Assembly (NCBI GenBank): GCA_900771195.1
Contig: CAAGMZ010000030.1
Coordinates: 1 to 29,606, forward strand
Reading direction: 5' to 3'
DNA: 29,606 nucleotides
From: Lachnospiraceae bacterium
GTDB taxonomy: Bacteria; Bacillota; Clostridia; Lachnospirales; Lachnospiraceae
A program made the translations under genes and the position numbers. The notes under the pieces were generated by a model. That model was not told the origin of the DNA and made no database searches. It was given only the letters and a program-made list of their open reading frames with translations. Positions 15,224 to 22,478 of the stretch are shown here, in pieces; positions within the stretch are counted from its first letter, which is position 1, and every line of letters begins with the position of its first letter.

Positions 15224-15481
15224 CTACGCTTCTACATACAGGTAAGCTCCTCCCGGTAACGAAAAGACCTCAAGCTCCTCCGTTATGTCCTCTCCTTCTT
15301 CAATATCAATTCCCTCATCCTCCATATACTGCATAAGCTCATTCCTGTCATCAAGCACTACCGCCATGCAGTCCGTAAGAAAATCAAGTGCTTCCTCCGC
15401 CGTAGCAGCTACAGGTTCCAAAAGCAGCTTTGTCTGATTCTTAAGAAAAATTTCTGCATCCTTGATATCCGGTTCTCTCAT
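15224..15481 (-). CDS. Small acidic conserved hypothetical protein
   Basis: An 85-residue acidic protein without membrane segment, signal peptide or metal motif. The middle contains LTDCMAVVLDDRNELMQYMEDEGI, better described as a hydrophobic-acidic pattern at residues 35-58, and the end is the hydrophobic SLPGGAYLYVEA. I recall similar small proteins next to maf in Lachnospiraceae, with no proven function; automatic labels such as glyoxalase seem unsupported by the sequence. AAGGAG lies inside the end of maf, 3 bp separate the two genes, and a terminator follows, so it is the last gene of the operon. Confidence 0.75.
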   Translation of the reverse strand: MREPDIKDAEIFLKNQTKLLLEPVAATAEEALDFLTDCMAVVLDDRNELMQYMEDEGIDIEEGEDITEELEVFSLPGGAYLYVEA

Positions 15482-15484
15482 AAA

Positions 15485-16054
15485 TCACATCTCCTTTATG
15501 GTGCTCATAAGCCTTGAGACCGGCAGCCCCACCACATTGTTATAATCACCTTCAATACCGCTCACATACCTTGCAAAATACCCCTGGATGCCATAAGCAC
15601 CTGCCTTGTCCATGGGATCTTTGGTACTTATATACTCATCAATCTCGTCATTACTCATGGCAATAACATTTACCTTCGTCTCCTCGGCAAAGCTTACACT
15701 CTTATCTCCGTATATGACCGTCACTCCCGTAAAAACGCTGTGAACCCTTCCGTTAATCATTCCAAGCATGCGCGCGGCATCAGATGCATCAGCAGGCTTT
15801 CCGAGTATTTTGCCATCGCAGACCACAATAGTGTCCGCTCCTATTATGAGGGCTTTATCACTCCCAAGCCTTCGTGCCACATCATGTGCTTTATCGGCGG
15901 AAAGCTGCATTACTATTCTGTCAGGCTCACTTTCCCTTATAACCTCGTCACACTCCGACCTGATGACTCTGAATTTCACACCAATCTGCTCCAGAAGCTC
16001 TTTTCTTCTGGGTGAGCCGGACGCAAGCACCACATCAATATTCTCTGTCTTCAT
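15485..16054 (-). CDS. maf: Maf-like nucleoside triphosphate pyrophosphatase
   Basis: Maf proteins hydrolyse dTTP, UTP or modified nucleotides to monophosphates and are linked to septum control and house-cleaning of nucleotide pools. The 189-residue length is normal. Motifs: LASGSPRRKELL (10-21), IIGADTIVV (70-78, D74), GKPADASDAARML, HSVFTGV, and DKAGAYGIQG followed by the YNNVVGLP signature near the C-terminus. The residues fit the YhdE (dTTP/UTP) subgroup. It follows the Lrp regulator gene by 9 bp and precedes the acidic protein by 3 bp. Confidence 0.93.
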   Translation of the reverse strand: MKTENIDVVLASGSPRRKELLEQIGVKFRVIRSECDEVIRESEPDRIVMQLSADKAHDVARRLGSDKALIIGADTIVVCDGKILGKPADASDAARMLGMINGRVHSVFTGVTVIYGDKSVSFAEETKVNVIAMSNDEIDEYISTKDPMDKAGAYGIQGYFARYVSGIEGDYNNVVGLPVSRLMSTIKEM

Positions 16055-16063
16055 AAAATTCCC

Positions 16064-16522
16064 TTAATTCTCTTCCGGGCTTTCTGCGCTGTAAACCGAA
16101 ACACCACGCGGCTCAACGGGAGTTGAGAACACAATCTGTGTGCTGGTTCTTCCAAACTTCTGAAGTCTTCCTATAAACGAATCAAGCTCCATTGTATCGG
16201 CAAAGGCCACCTTGATAAGCATTGAAAAGTCACCTGTAACGCAGTTGCATTCAACCACATTGGGACATGACCTTATGAACGGATAAAACTCCGCCTTCTG
16301 CGCCGGAATTATTTCAAGATTGATAAATGCCGTAATATGGTAGCCAAGCTTTGTCTGATTCACCTTGGCTTCATAACCGGAAATTATATTTTCCTTCTCA
16401 AGCCTTTCAATTCTCGCAGAGACAGCCGGTGATGACAAAAACACGCTTTCTGCCAGTGTCTTTAGCGGTGTCCTTGCATTCTGCTGCAAAAGTGTAATTA
16501 TCTTCCTGTCAATATCATCCAT
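16064..16522 (-). CDS. Lrp/AsnC-family transcriptional regulator
   Basis: A 152-residue regulator with an N-terminal winged helix-turn-helix (MDDIDRKIITLLQQNARTPL onward, recognition helix near SSPAVSARIERLEKE) and a C-terminal RAM ligand-binding domain (IINLEIIP-like strand, NVVECNCVTGDFSMLIKVAF). Such proteins sense amino acids and act as dimers or octamers. The ligand is unknown. GGAGG lies 8 nt before the ATG. Two inverted repeats directly upstream are candidates for autoregulation. It is the first gene of an operon with maf and a small acidic protein; a promoter-terminator unit lies further upstream. Confidence 0.9.
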   Translation of the reverse strand: MDDIDRKIITLLQQNARTPLKTLAESVFLSSPAVSARIERLEKENIISGYEAKVNQTKLGYHITAFINLEIIPAQKAEFYPFIRSCPNVVECNCVTGDFSMLIKVAFADTMELDSFIGRLQKFGRTSTQIVFSTPVEPRGVSVYSAESPEEN

Positions 16523-16538
16523 ATTACGTACCTCCGTA

Positions 16539-16567
16539 ATTTTATCATAAAATCTGTATAAAATACA
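16539..16567. promoter_or_regulatory. Two palindromes in front of the Lrp gene
   Basis: ATTTTAT-C-ATAAAAT (16539-16553) and TGTAT-AAA-ATACA (16555-16567) lie side by side just upstream of the ribosome binding site. AT-rich inverted repeats in this place fit autoregulatory sites of Lrp/AsnC proteins, though no motif match is proven. Confidence 0.45.
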
Positions 16568-16613
16568 CTGTTTCCGGTAAAATTTTTATCAGATTTTTAC
16601 TCATCGCCATAAT

Positions 16614-16651
16614 AAAAAAAACGACAAACACACCTAATGGTGCTTTGTCGT
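16614..16651 (-). terminator. Strong intrinsic terminator upstream of the Lrp gene
   Basis: On the minus strand ACGACAAAGCACC (16639-16651) pairs with GGTGTGTTTGTCGT (16621-16634) across a 4-nt loop, followed by eight T. It lies about 90 bp before the Lrp start. It can act as a leader attenuator, end a small RNA, or stop transcripts from the helicase gene that cross the convergent DUF1292 gene. Confidence 0.85.
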
Positions 16652-16673
16652 CTTCGACTAACCACATATTTCC
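16616..16673 (-). ncRNA. Candidate short leader RNA or sRNA
   Basis: Starting about 7 nt after the TATAAT at 16680-16685 and ending in the T tract of the terminator, a transcript of about 55-65 nt is predicted. It contains GTCG-AAGA-CGAC, a small hairpin that overlaps the 5' arm of the terminator, so two alternative folds are possible. No known family is recognised. Confidence 0.4.
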
Positions 16674-16679
16674 ACTGCT

Positions 16680-16708
16680 ATTATACTTTTTTATTTAAAG
16701 ATTTGCAA
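16680..16708 (-). promoter_or_regulatory. Strong promoter ahead of the leader terminator
   Basis: On the minus strand TTGCAA (16703-16708) and consensus TATAAT (16680-16685) are spaced by 17 bp. It points toward the Lrp-maf operon, with the terminator in between. Confidence 0.7.
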
Positions 16709-16790
16709 GATGTAAATTTAAAAAAATTCGGAATATGCATCAGTATTATGAAACGGCAAAATAAAAGCCTGAGAATTCAAATTATCAGTG

Positions 16791-16819
16791 TTGATATTTT
16801 TCCCTGTTTCTGCTACGAT
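16791..16819 (+). promoter_or_regulatory. Promoter of the DUF1292 gene
   Basis: TTGATA (16791-16796) and TACGAT (16814-16819) are spaced by 17 bp, about 35 bp before the start codon. Confidence 0.65.
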
Positions 16820-16854
16820 AAAATCAACATAAATGTTTCATGAAAGGAGTCCGT

Positions 16855-17160
16855 ATGGCTAACTACGACGATTACGAAGGAGATACAGTAACACTTACAC
16901 TTGATGATGACACTGAGGTGGAATGCGCTATCATTTCCATATACAGTGCCGGAGAACGCGATTACATCGCACTTCTGCCGCTTGGCGGCGAGGAGGAAAA
17001 GAATGGCGAAGTCTTCATCTATCGTTACACTGAAGATGAGAACGGCGAACCCGGTCTTGAGAACATTGACGATGACGAAGAATATGATATGGCTGCCGAT
17101 GCCTTCGATGAGCAGCTTGATGAGGAAGAATTCAACGAGCTTCTGAACGAAGATGAATAG
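16855..17160 (+). CDS. DUF1292 domain-containing protein
   Basis: A 101-residue very acidic protein (YrzB-like DUF1292). It contains the family pattern: TVTLTLDDDTEVECAII near the start, YIALLPL, and EVFIYRY, followed by a Glu/Asp-rich tail that ends ELLNEDE. Function is unknown; in Firmicutes such genes often sit near yrrK/yqgF or fur-type genes, which is not the case here. The start is ATG 16855 because AAGGAG lies 5-6 nt upstream; an ATG at 16840 precedes this site. The gene stands alone on the plus strand and converges on the helicase gene with 7 bp between stops. Confidence 0.88.
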   Translation: MANYDDYEGDTVTLTLDDDTEVECAIISIYSAGERDYIALLPLGGEEEKNGEVFIYRYTEDENGEPGLENIDDDEEYDMAADAFDEQLDEEEFNELLNEDE

Positions 17161-17167
17161 GTTCAGG

Positions 17168-19006
17168 TTATGCGTCCGGCTGAAGTATCGACGCCACGAA
17201 CCTTGAAATCTCCATATCCTTGTTGTACCTTTTCTTTGAATAGAATATATTAAGATAATTCCGGGCGCGTGTCACTGCAACATAGAACATGCGCCTTTCC
17301 TCTTCTATGTCTGTATCAAATACCGCCTTTTTGTGGGGAGTTATCCCCTCATTGGCATCTATTATGTATACCGTATCATATTCAAGCCCTTTTGAGCCGT
17401 GCATTGTGGTAAGCGCCACTGCATTGCTGTCCGGTGCAATGTCCCTGTTGGCAAGAAGCCCGGCGGTGTACTCCACCGTATAGTCAAGCCACGCCTTAAG
17501 ATTCTTAAATCCTCTTGTACTCTCCATTATCTCATCAAGAGTGTCGGTAAGCTCCTTAAAGTCTATTCCCTGCTCTCCTGCGTATTCCTTAAGGTAATCA
17601 TCATACCCCACGCCGCGCCTGAGATAATTTACTGCAGCATAAGGATTCAGAGAATTCATCATTGCAAGGTCCGCCTGCAGCTTATCAAGGCGTTCTGTCA
17701 TCCAGGGCTTGTCCTCATAATATTTTTCGAGGCTCTCAAAGGATATTTCATCCTCCGTAAGATAATCCCGTCCCACATATCTTTTGGGCTTGTTCATAAT
17801 CCGAAGAAAATCGCTTCTCCTGCGGCTTCCCATCGCTATATTAAAATAGCATATTATATCCTTTGCTATCCAGTGGTCAAAAATATTGGGCACACCGCCC
17901 TTCATCACAAACGGCACATTCTGTCTCATAAGACGCCTTGTAAGCGGTGCTGCAATCGCACCCGTCCTGAATATCACCGCATAATCGGAATATTTTTTGC
18001 CATTATTTATACCGTCTCTTATACCGGACACAACCCTGTCATACTGGTCATTTATATCGTTAAACTCCGCAATCTCTATCTTGGCACCGGGAGCATTGAC
18101 CGTACGGATGTTTTTGGCAAACCGGTTCTTATTGGCTGCTATAACGCGGCTTGCCGCCTCAACTATATTGCCCGTCGACCTGTAATTCACATCCATAAGA
18201 ACCTTCACCGCATCGGGATAGTCCTTTTCAAAATTGAGCATAAGCTCCGGTTTGGAGCCGCGGAAGCCGTATATGCTCTGGTCATCATCCCCGACGATAA
18301 AAAGGTTATTTTCAGGCTCAGCAAGCATTTTAACAACCTCATACTGCATTTTGTTGATATCCTGGAACTCATCAATAAGAATGTACTTATACCGGTTCTG
18401 CCAGGCTGCAAGTATATCCCTGCGGGCCGTCAGAAGCTCATGACAGTACAGAAGCATATCGTCAAAATCAATGAGCCTTGCTTTCTTAAGCTCACCGTCA
18501 TAATATTTATATATTCTGCGAAAATCATCCTCGGCACAGTTTGCGGAATAATATGCATCAACATCTATTCCCTCTGATTTGACCCTGCTGATTTCCCCGG
18601 CTATATTGTTAACGAATTCATTGATGTCGTCAGGCCTGCTGTCAATCTTATCGACCGCATGAAAAAGAAGCTGCATTTTCTGTTCATCTTTGAGAATGCT
18701 GTTAACATTGTAATTATATGCAGCTTTGAGAATTCTGAAAAAAACAGAATGAAATGTTCCGAATGTAACGCGTGAACCTCCCTTACTGCTTCCGGTCAGT
18801 GCCACGAACCTTTTCTCCATCTCGGTGGCAGCTGCCTTTGTGAATGTGATTACAAGAATATTGGCGGGATTCACACCATAATCATCTATAAGCGTCTGCA
18901 CGCGTTTTGTAAGGACCGTTGTCTTGCCGCTTCCCGGTCCCGCAATCACAAGCATCGGTCCGTCCTTATGCCTGATTGCCTCTGTCTGTGCTATATTATA
19001 CTCCAT
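17168..19006 (-). CDS. UvrD/PcrA-family ATP-dependent DNA helicase
   Basis: A superfamily 1A 3'-5' helicase of 612 residues. Motifs: Q-motif (NIAQTEAI), Walker A AGPGSGKTT (22-30), ITFTKAAATEM, Walker B LIDEFQDINKMQYEV, GDDDQSIYGFRGSKPE, VNYRST, TMHGSKGLEYDTVYI, and motif VI EERRMFYVAVTRARN. It is shorter than PcrA/UvrD (about 720-750) and ends shortly after motif VI, without the C-terminal Tudor-like extension. It may be a repair or replication helper helicase. It starts 36 bp after feoB, with GGGGG 5 nt before the ATG, and probably ends the long leftward operon. No terminator is seen directly behind it. Confidence 0.9.
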   Translation of the reverse strand: MEYNIAQTEAIRHKDGPMLVIAGPGSGKTTVLTKRVQTLIDDYGVNPANILVITFTKAAATEMEKRFVALTGSSKGGSRVTFGTFHSVFFRILKAAYNYNVNSILKDEQKMQLLFHAVDKIDSRPDDINEFVNNIAGEISRVKSEGIDVDAYYSANCAEDDFRRIYKYYDGELKKARLIDFDDMLLYCHELLTARRDILAAWQNRYKYILIDEFQDINKMQYEVVKMLAEPENNLFIVGDDDQSIYGFRGSKPELMLNFEKDYPDAVKVLMDVNYRSTGNIVEAASRVIAANKNRFAKNIRTVNAPGAKIEIAEFNDINDQYDRVVSGIRDGINNGKKYSDYAVIFRTGAIAAPLTRRLMRQNVPFVMKGGVPNIFDHWIAKDIICYFNIAMGSRRRSDFLRIMNKPKRYVGRDYLTEDEISFESLEKYYEDKPWMTERLDKLQADLAMMNSLNPYAAVNYLRRGVGYDDYLKEYAGEQGIDFKELTDTLDEIMESTRGFKNLKAWLDYTVEYTAGLLANRDIAPDSNAVALTTMHGSKGLEYDTVYIIDANEGITPHKKAVFDTDIEEERRMFYVAVTRARNYLNIFYSKKRYNKDMEISRFVASILQPDA

Positions 19007-19028
19007 TTATACCCCCATTTATGGCAGA

Positions 19029-19058
19029 AAGCCTGATTTTTATCAAAAAATCAGACTT
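19029..19058 (-). other. Hairpin overlapping the feoB stop codon
   Basis: AAGCCTGATTTTT (19029-19041) pairs with AAAAATCAGACTT (19046-19058) with one G-U pair. It contains the feoB stop at 19043-19045. No T tract follows, so it may modulate stability or read-through between feoB and the helicase gene. Confidence 0.5.
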
Positions 19059-21040
19059 CCCACCTGATAAACCAGAACTGCCATAAGCCATGCAAAAACA
19101 AGCTGAAGCAGCATTACTCTCAGTGTGAATGCCCATGAATTCGTCTCCTTGCGTATTGTGGCAAGTGTGGCAACACATGGGGTGTAGAGAAGGCAGAATA
19201 CCATAAACGCATATGCATTAAGCGCTCCAAATCCATATCTGGCAAGTATTGATGCGCACTGTGTCATCCCTGCAGCCGACGTGGCATTTCCTATGCCGAA
19301 AAGAACCGACATGCTGGAGACAACAACTTCTTTTGCTGAAATTCCGGAAATAAGGGCGACAGCTATCTGCCACATTCCAAGCCCCGCAGGTTTTAGCACC
19401 GGAACAAGCCATTTTCCAATCATTGCGCCAAAGCTCTGCTCTATGTCTCCCGTCATTCCGTGAGGTCCCACATTGAGCACAAACCAGATAATCACAGAAG
19501 CAATGAGAATCGTTGTTCCTGCCTTGCTGAGATAGTCTTTTACTTTTTCCCACACATAGATTCCTATTGTTCGGGCATTGGGCGCCTTATATTCGGGAAG
19601 TTCAATAAGAAGTGAATTTCCGTCCTTACTCTTGTCAAAAAGATTCATAAGCATGGCGATTCCAATGGCCACCAGAATTCCTATGACATACATGGAAAAG
19701 CTCACAAGCATTGCGTACTTCGGAAAAAACATTTCCGAAAAAAGTATGTATATGGGAAGCCTTGCCGAGCATGACATAAACGGAGTACAGGTAATGATAC
19801 GTCTCCTGTCTTTTTCATGTTCCAGTGTTCTCGTTGCCATCACAGCCGGAACAGTACAGCCAAATCCCAGTATCATGGGCAGAAATCCTTTGCCGGAAAC
19901 TCCCACTTTTCCCATAACTCCATCCATGACGTATGCCACACGTGACATATATCCGCTGTCCTCCAGAAATGCAAGAGCAAGGAAAAGTATCGCTATATTG
20001 GGCAGGAAAGAAAGTATTCCGCCAACGCCTGTAATTATTCCGTCCACAATAAGCGACACAAGCCATGATGCCACATGAACCGAATTGAGACCATCGTATA
20101 CAGTCTTTGAGAACCAGTCTATCCCCAGCTCAAGCACGCCCTTAAGCGCATCTCCCACAGTGAATGTCAGGAAAAACACAAGTGCCATTATGATAAAAAA
20201 TATTGGAATTCCACACACCGGATGTGTAAGAATTCTGTCGGCCTTATCAGTCATGGCTGATTTTTTATCCTTGTTAAAAAGGGTCTCATCAATGACTTCT
20301 TCTATGTATTCGTATTTGGTCTTTATTATGTCATCTGAATAATCCCGGTCGATGACATCTTTCACATATGACCGGTATTTTTCGCAGATTTCTTCGTCAT
20401 CCTCCATCAGCTTAAGTGCTGTCCAGCGCGTATTTTTGACATCGGGGCACTTTGCTGCAAGAACAGACTGTACCTGCTCTATTTTTTTCTCAAGCTCATC
20501 ATTATAATGGACCACATCGGCCACGTGCATCTCCTCATAATGATGTACGACAGCGTGCATTAGAACATCAAGTCCGCTTCTCTTTCTTGCCGAAACGGGA
20601 ACCACGGGAATATCGCCGAGCATCTCCGGAAGTCTGTGAAGATCAAGCTCCATTCCTCTGTCCTCTACCACATCCATCATGTTAAGTGCCAGAACAACAG
20701 GCTTTCCAAGTTCCAGAAGCTGGAGCGTCAGATACATGTTTCGCTCAAGTGATGATGCATCCAGCACGTCAACTATGACATCAACATCATCCTCAGTTAT
20801 ACACTTTCTTGATACACGCTCTTCAATGGAATAGGATGTAAGGCTGTATATTCCGGGAAGATCGATGAGCGTCATCTCTGTACCCTTGTAATTGTAGCTG
20901 CCTTCTTTTTTTTCAACAGTTACGCCGGGCCAGTTAGCCACCTTAAGATTGGCTCCGGTATATGCATTGAACAATGTGGTTTTACCACAGTTGGGATTTC
21001 CTATGAATCCGACTTTTATCTTTCCTGTATTATCGCTCAT
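19043..21040 (-). CDS. feoB: Ferrous iron transport protein B
   Basis: FeoB imports Fe(II) across the cytoplasmic membrane and carries an N-terminal GTPase. The 665-residue chain has G1 GNPNCGKTT (14-22), a switch region with WPGVTVEKKEG, G3 DLPGIYSLTSY (60-70), G4 ALNMMD, then a helical GDI-like domain. The membrane part has the two Gate regions with the conserved GFGCTVPA and SARLPIY segments, and later GISAKEVVVSS and LLYTPCVAT. The start ATG 21040 has AGGAGG 6 nt upstream and overlaps the end of feoA by 11 bases; a TTG further upstream at 21055 is less likely. It follows feoA in the order typical for Firmicutes; no feoC is seen. Confidence 0.95.
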   Translation of the reverse strand: MSDNTGKIKVGFIGNPNCGKTTLFNAYTGANLKVANWPGVTVEKKEGSYNYKGTEMTLIDLPGIYSLTSYSIEERVSRKCITEDDVDVIVDVLDASSLERNMYLTLQLLELGKPVVLALNMMDVVEDRGMELDLHRLPEMLGDIPVVPVSARKRSGLDVLMHAVVHHYEEMHVADVVHYNDELEKKIEQVQSVLAAKCPDVKNTRWTALKLMEDDEEICEKYRSYVKDVIDRDYSDDIIKTKYEYIEEVIDETLFNKDKKSAMTDKADRILTHPVCGIPIFFIIMALVFFLTFTVGDALKGVLELGIDWFSKTVYDGLNSVHVASWLVSLIVDGIITGVGGILSFLPNIAILFLALAFLEDSGYMSRVAYVMDGVMGKVGVSGKGFLPMILGFGCTVPAVMATRTLEHEKDRRRIITCTPFMSCSARLPIYILFSEMFFPKYAMLVSFSMYVIGILVAIGIAMLMNLFDKSKDGNSLLIELPEYKAPNARTIGIYVWEKVKDYLSKAGTTILIASVIIWFVLNVGPHGMTGDIEQSFGAMIGKWLVPVLKPAGLGMWQIAVALISGISAKEVVVSSMSVLFGIGNATSAAGMTQCASILARYGFGALNAYAFMVFCLLYTPCVATLATIRKETNSWAFTLRVMLLQLVFAWLMAVLVYQVGSLIF

Positions 21041-21263
21041 CGGGCACCTCCTCAACCTCTATTCCGCCTGCAATAGCCTTGCCCAGCGCAATTCTGGTAC
21101 CCCTTATTTTAATTATTACGGCACCGTAACGCTTCCTGTTAAGGACCCTTACGGGAGTTCCCTTTACAAAACCAAGTGCCTCAAGTCTTCTCATTATTTT
21201 GTCTTCAACTGTTATGCTTTTTATGGTGCATAACCGGCCCTTATGACATTCGCTGAGTTCCAT
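21030..21263 (-). CDS. feoA: Ferrous iron transport protein A
   Basis: A 77-residue SH3-like cytoplasmic protein needed for FeoB function. The pattern is complete: hydrophobic start, CTIKSITVEDKIMRRLEALG, then VKGTPVRVLNR, and the late IRGTRIALGKAIAGGIEVEEV strand pair. The ATG follows the dnaJ stop with zero spacing (TAAATG), and only a weak AAAGG sequence inside dnaJ can serve as ribosome binding site, so coupling to dnaJ translation is likely. I find no clear Fur box. Confidence 0.92.
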   Translation of the reverse strand: MELSECHKGRLCTIKSITVEDKIMRRLEALGFVKGTPVRVLNRKRYGAVIIKIRGTRIALGKAIAGGIEVEEVPDER

Positions 21264-22391
21264 TTATTTGAAAAGACCTTTCTTTTTCTTTTTATCATCA
21301 CGTTTAACGCCGTTATTCATCGCCTGGTCAAAAGCAATAAGAGCTTCACGCTGTTCATCGTTGAGCTTTTCCGGAACCGATACAACAAGAGTGACATACT
21401 GGTCACCGCGTACCTGACTGTTCCTGAGCGAAGGAACGCCCTTGCCCTTAAGTCTTACTTTCGTATCCGTCTGAGTTCCGGGCTTTACATCATATTCAAC
21501 CTCACCGTCAACAGTCTTGATTCTTATCGTTGCGCCAAGTGCCGCATCTGCGAAGCTGATGGGAACTGTTGAATATATATTCATATCCTGACGCGTAAAG
21601 AACGAAGATCTTGATACATTCACCTGAACCAGCAGATCTCCTCTCTCTCCGCCATTGATTCCGGGCTCTCCCTTTCCTCTGATTCTTATGCTCTGACCAT
21701 CATCAATTCCGGCAGGAATGGACACCTTAATCTTTTTGCGTGTCGATATAAATCCTGAACCATAACAGTCCGGACATTTTTCCTTAATAATCTTACCTTT
21801 TCCCTGACAATCGGGACACGGCTGCACATTTCTGATCATGCCGCCAAAAAATGACTGCTGTGTGTAAGTAACCTGGCCTGTTCCGTTACATTTTGAACAT
21901 GTCACGGGATTAGTGCCCACCTTTGCTCCACTGCCGTTACATTTAGGGCATGACTCCTTAAGATTAAGGTCAAGCTCCTTTTCACATCCGAAAACTGCTT
22001 CCTCAAATGTAACTCTCACGCTTGCAGTGACATTTGCACCTCTTGACGGTGCATTTCCGCCACGCCTTCTTGAACCGCCGCCAAAAATGTCTCCGAATAT
22101 ATCTCCGAATATATCACTGAAATCACCGAAATCAAAGCCCCCGGCTCCTCCGGCTCCGCCTCCTTCAAATGCTGCATGACCGAACTGGTCATACTGCTGA
22201 CGCTTCTGCGGGTCACTGAGGACTGCATAAGCCTCCGAGGCCTCCTTAAATTTGGCTTCTGCTTCTTTATTTCCGGGATTGGTATCCGGATGATATTTCT
22301 TGGCTAATTCTCTGTATGCTTTTTTCAGAGTCGCATCATCTGCGCCCTTGGGCACTCCAAGGACCTCATAGTAGTCTCTTTTCTCTGCCAT
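21264..22391 (-). CDS. dnaJ: Chaperone protein DnaJ
   Basis: Hsp40 co-chaperone that stimulates DnaK. The 375-residue protein has all domains: J domain (about 5-67) with the HPD triad at 34-36, a Gly/Phe-rich stretch (about 75-115), a zinc domain with four CxxCxGxG repeats (CPKCNGSG, CSKCNGTG, CPDCQGKG, CPDCYGSG), and the C-terminal substrate domain. The end is basic (DDKKKKKGLFK). Start at ATG 22391 with GGAGG 7 nt upstream; the frame is open to 22427 but without a ribosome binding site. It lies 87 bp after dnaK, with a hairpin in the gap, and directly abuts feoA. Confidence 0.96.
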   Translation of the reverse strand: MAEKRDYYEVLGVPKGADDATLKKAYRELAKKYHPDTNPGNKEAEAKFKEASEAYAVLSDPQKRQQYDQFGHAAFEGGGAGGAGGFDFGDFSDIFGDIFGDIFGGGSRRRGGNAPSRGANVTASVRVTFEEAVFGCEKELDLNLKESCPKCNGSGAKVGTNPVTCSKCNGTGQVTYTQQSFFGGMIRNVQPCPDCQGKGKIIKEKCPDCYGSGFISTRKKIKVSIPAGIDDGQSIRIRGKGEPGINGGERGDLLVQVNVSRSSFFTRQDMNIYSTVPISFADAALGATIRIKTVDGEVEYDVKPGTQTDTKVRLKGKGVPSLRNSQVRGDQYVTLVVSVPEKLNDEQREALIAFDQAMNNGVKRDDKKKKKGLFK

Positions 22392-22426
22392 ATAGACTCC
22401 TCCATTCAATCTGACAAGCACACACA

Positions 22427-22454
22427 AAGTGAGGAACTTCGCGGTTCCTCACTT
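22427..22454 (-). other. Hairpin between dnaK and dnaJ
   Basis: AAGTGAGGAA (22427-22436) and TTCCTCACTT (22445-22454) form a perfect 10-bp stem with 8-nt loop. On the minus strand only TGTGTGTG follows rather than a T tract, so it may be a weak terminator or an mRNA stabiliser that keeps DnaK above DnaJ. Confidence 0.6.
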
Positions 22455-22478
22455 CGCAATGTGGATTACTGTTTTAAT

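Noticed and set aside
17399..18577. Open frame of 392 codons on the plus strand
   Set aside because: It is fully antisense to the helicase gene, which has clear motifs along its length; the plus translation shows no domain and is rich in His, Ile and Cys as expected for a shadow frame.
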